A stretch of 64,000 nucleotides of DNA from Pantoea eucrina (GTDB lineage Bacteria; Pseudomonadota; Gammaproteobacteria; Enterobacterales; Enterobacteriaceae): NCBI RefSeq assembly GCF_002095385.1, contig NZ_MIPP01000016.1:1-64000 (forward strand), in the 5' to 3' direction. Made by a program: the position numbers and the translations under genes. The notes beneath the pieces were generated by a model. That model saw only the letters and a list, made by a program, of their open reading frames with translations. It ran no database searches and was not told where the DNA came from. Positions 63,976-64,000 of the stretch are shown here, piece after piece; within the stretch, counting starts at the first letter, position 1; the number at the start of each line of letters is the position of its first letter.

Positions 63976-64000
63976 GGAGGCCCTGTTGGTTCTCCCGCAA
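63976..64000 (+). ncRNA. ffs: 4.5S RNA of the signal recognition particle, 5' end only
   Basis: The last 25 bases include GTTGGTTCTCCCGCAA, identical to the start of E. coli 4.5S RNA as I remember it, and ffs follows ybaZ in E. coli too. The mature 5' end is near 63976. The rest of the gene is beyond the window. 4.5S RNA binds Ffh to target inner-membrane proteins. Confidence 0.88.

Overview
The window is a 64 kb piece of an enterobacterial chromosome. Its gene order follows the Escherichia coli sbcC to ffs region almost gene for gene: sbcCD, phoBR, brnQ, proY, acpH, queA-tgt-yajC-secDF, yajI, nrdR-ribD-ribE-nusB-thiL-pgpA, yajO-dxs-ispA-xseB, thiI, yajL-panE, yajQ, yajR, cyoABCDE, ampG-yajG, bolA, tig, clpP-clpX-lon-hupB-ppiD, ybaV-fadM, queC, ybaE, cof, decR, mdlAB, glnK-amtB, tesB, ybaY, ybaZ, ffs. 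The proteins resemble E. coli but differ throughout, and the base composition is GC-rich. Together with a ccdA-like cysteine desulfhydrase beside decR and an AppA-like phytase, this suggests the Erwiniaceae (Pantoea/Erwinia group). That placement is inference from content, not a database match.

Region by region: 1-4 kb holds nuclease subunits SbcC (cut by the window edge) and SbcD, divergent from the phosphate two-component system phoBR with a clear Pho box. 4-6.3 kb carries two genes not found here in E. coli: a PstS-like periplasmic phosphate-binding protein and a short cobalamin-independent methionine synthase-like protein preceded by MetR- and MetJ-type sites. 6.7-9.5 kb has transporters brnQ and proY. 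At 9.7-11.8 kb, where E. coli has malZ, there is a translationally coupled pair: inositol monophosphatase-like protein plus periplasmic phytase. 12-18 kb is tRNA queuosine modification and Sec translocon genes. 18-23.4 kb is yajI-kbp, nrdR and riboflavin/thiamine/phospholipid genes. 23.6-31 kb contains the isoprenoid operon, thiI, yajL and panE, with two clusters of GTAG-headed palindromic REP elements at convergent gene ends. 31-40 kb has yajQ, yajR, the cytochrome bo3 operon and ampG-yajG. 41-50 kb is the protein quality control block (tig, clpPX, lon, hupB, ppiD) with two heat-shock promoters. 50-64 kb ends with thioesterases, queC, cysteine detoxification, an ABC exporter pair, the nitrogen-regulated glnK-amtB operon and the first bases of 4.5S RNA.

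Four otherwise conserved genes (sbcC, proY, ybaE, mdlA) are each broken by one missing base, and in each case restoring one base restores a full-length family member. Four independent mutations of this kind in one window look more like residual sequencing deletions than gene decay.

I found no prophage, insertion sequence, CRISPR array, tRNA or toxin/defence island. The most interesting non-housekeeping items are the phytase/inositol-phosphatase pair, the MetR/MetJ-controlled short MetE-like protein, the REP clusters and the ccdA-decR divergon.
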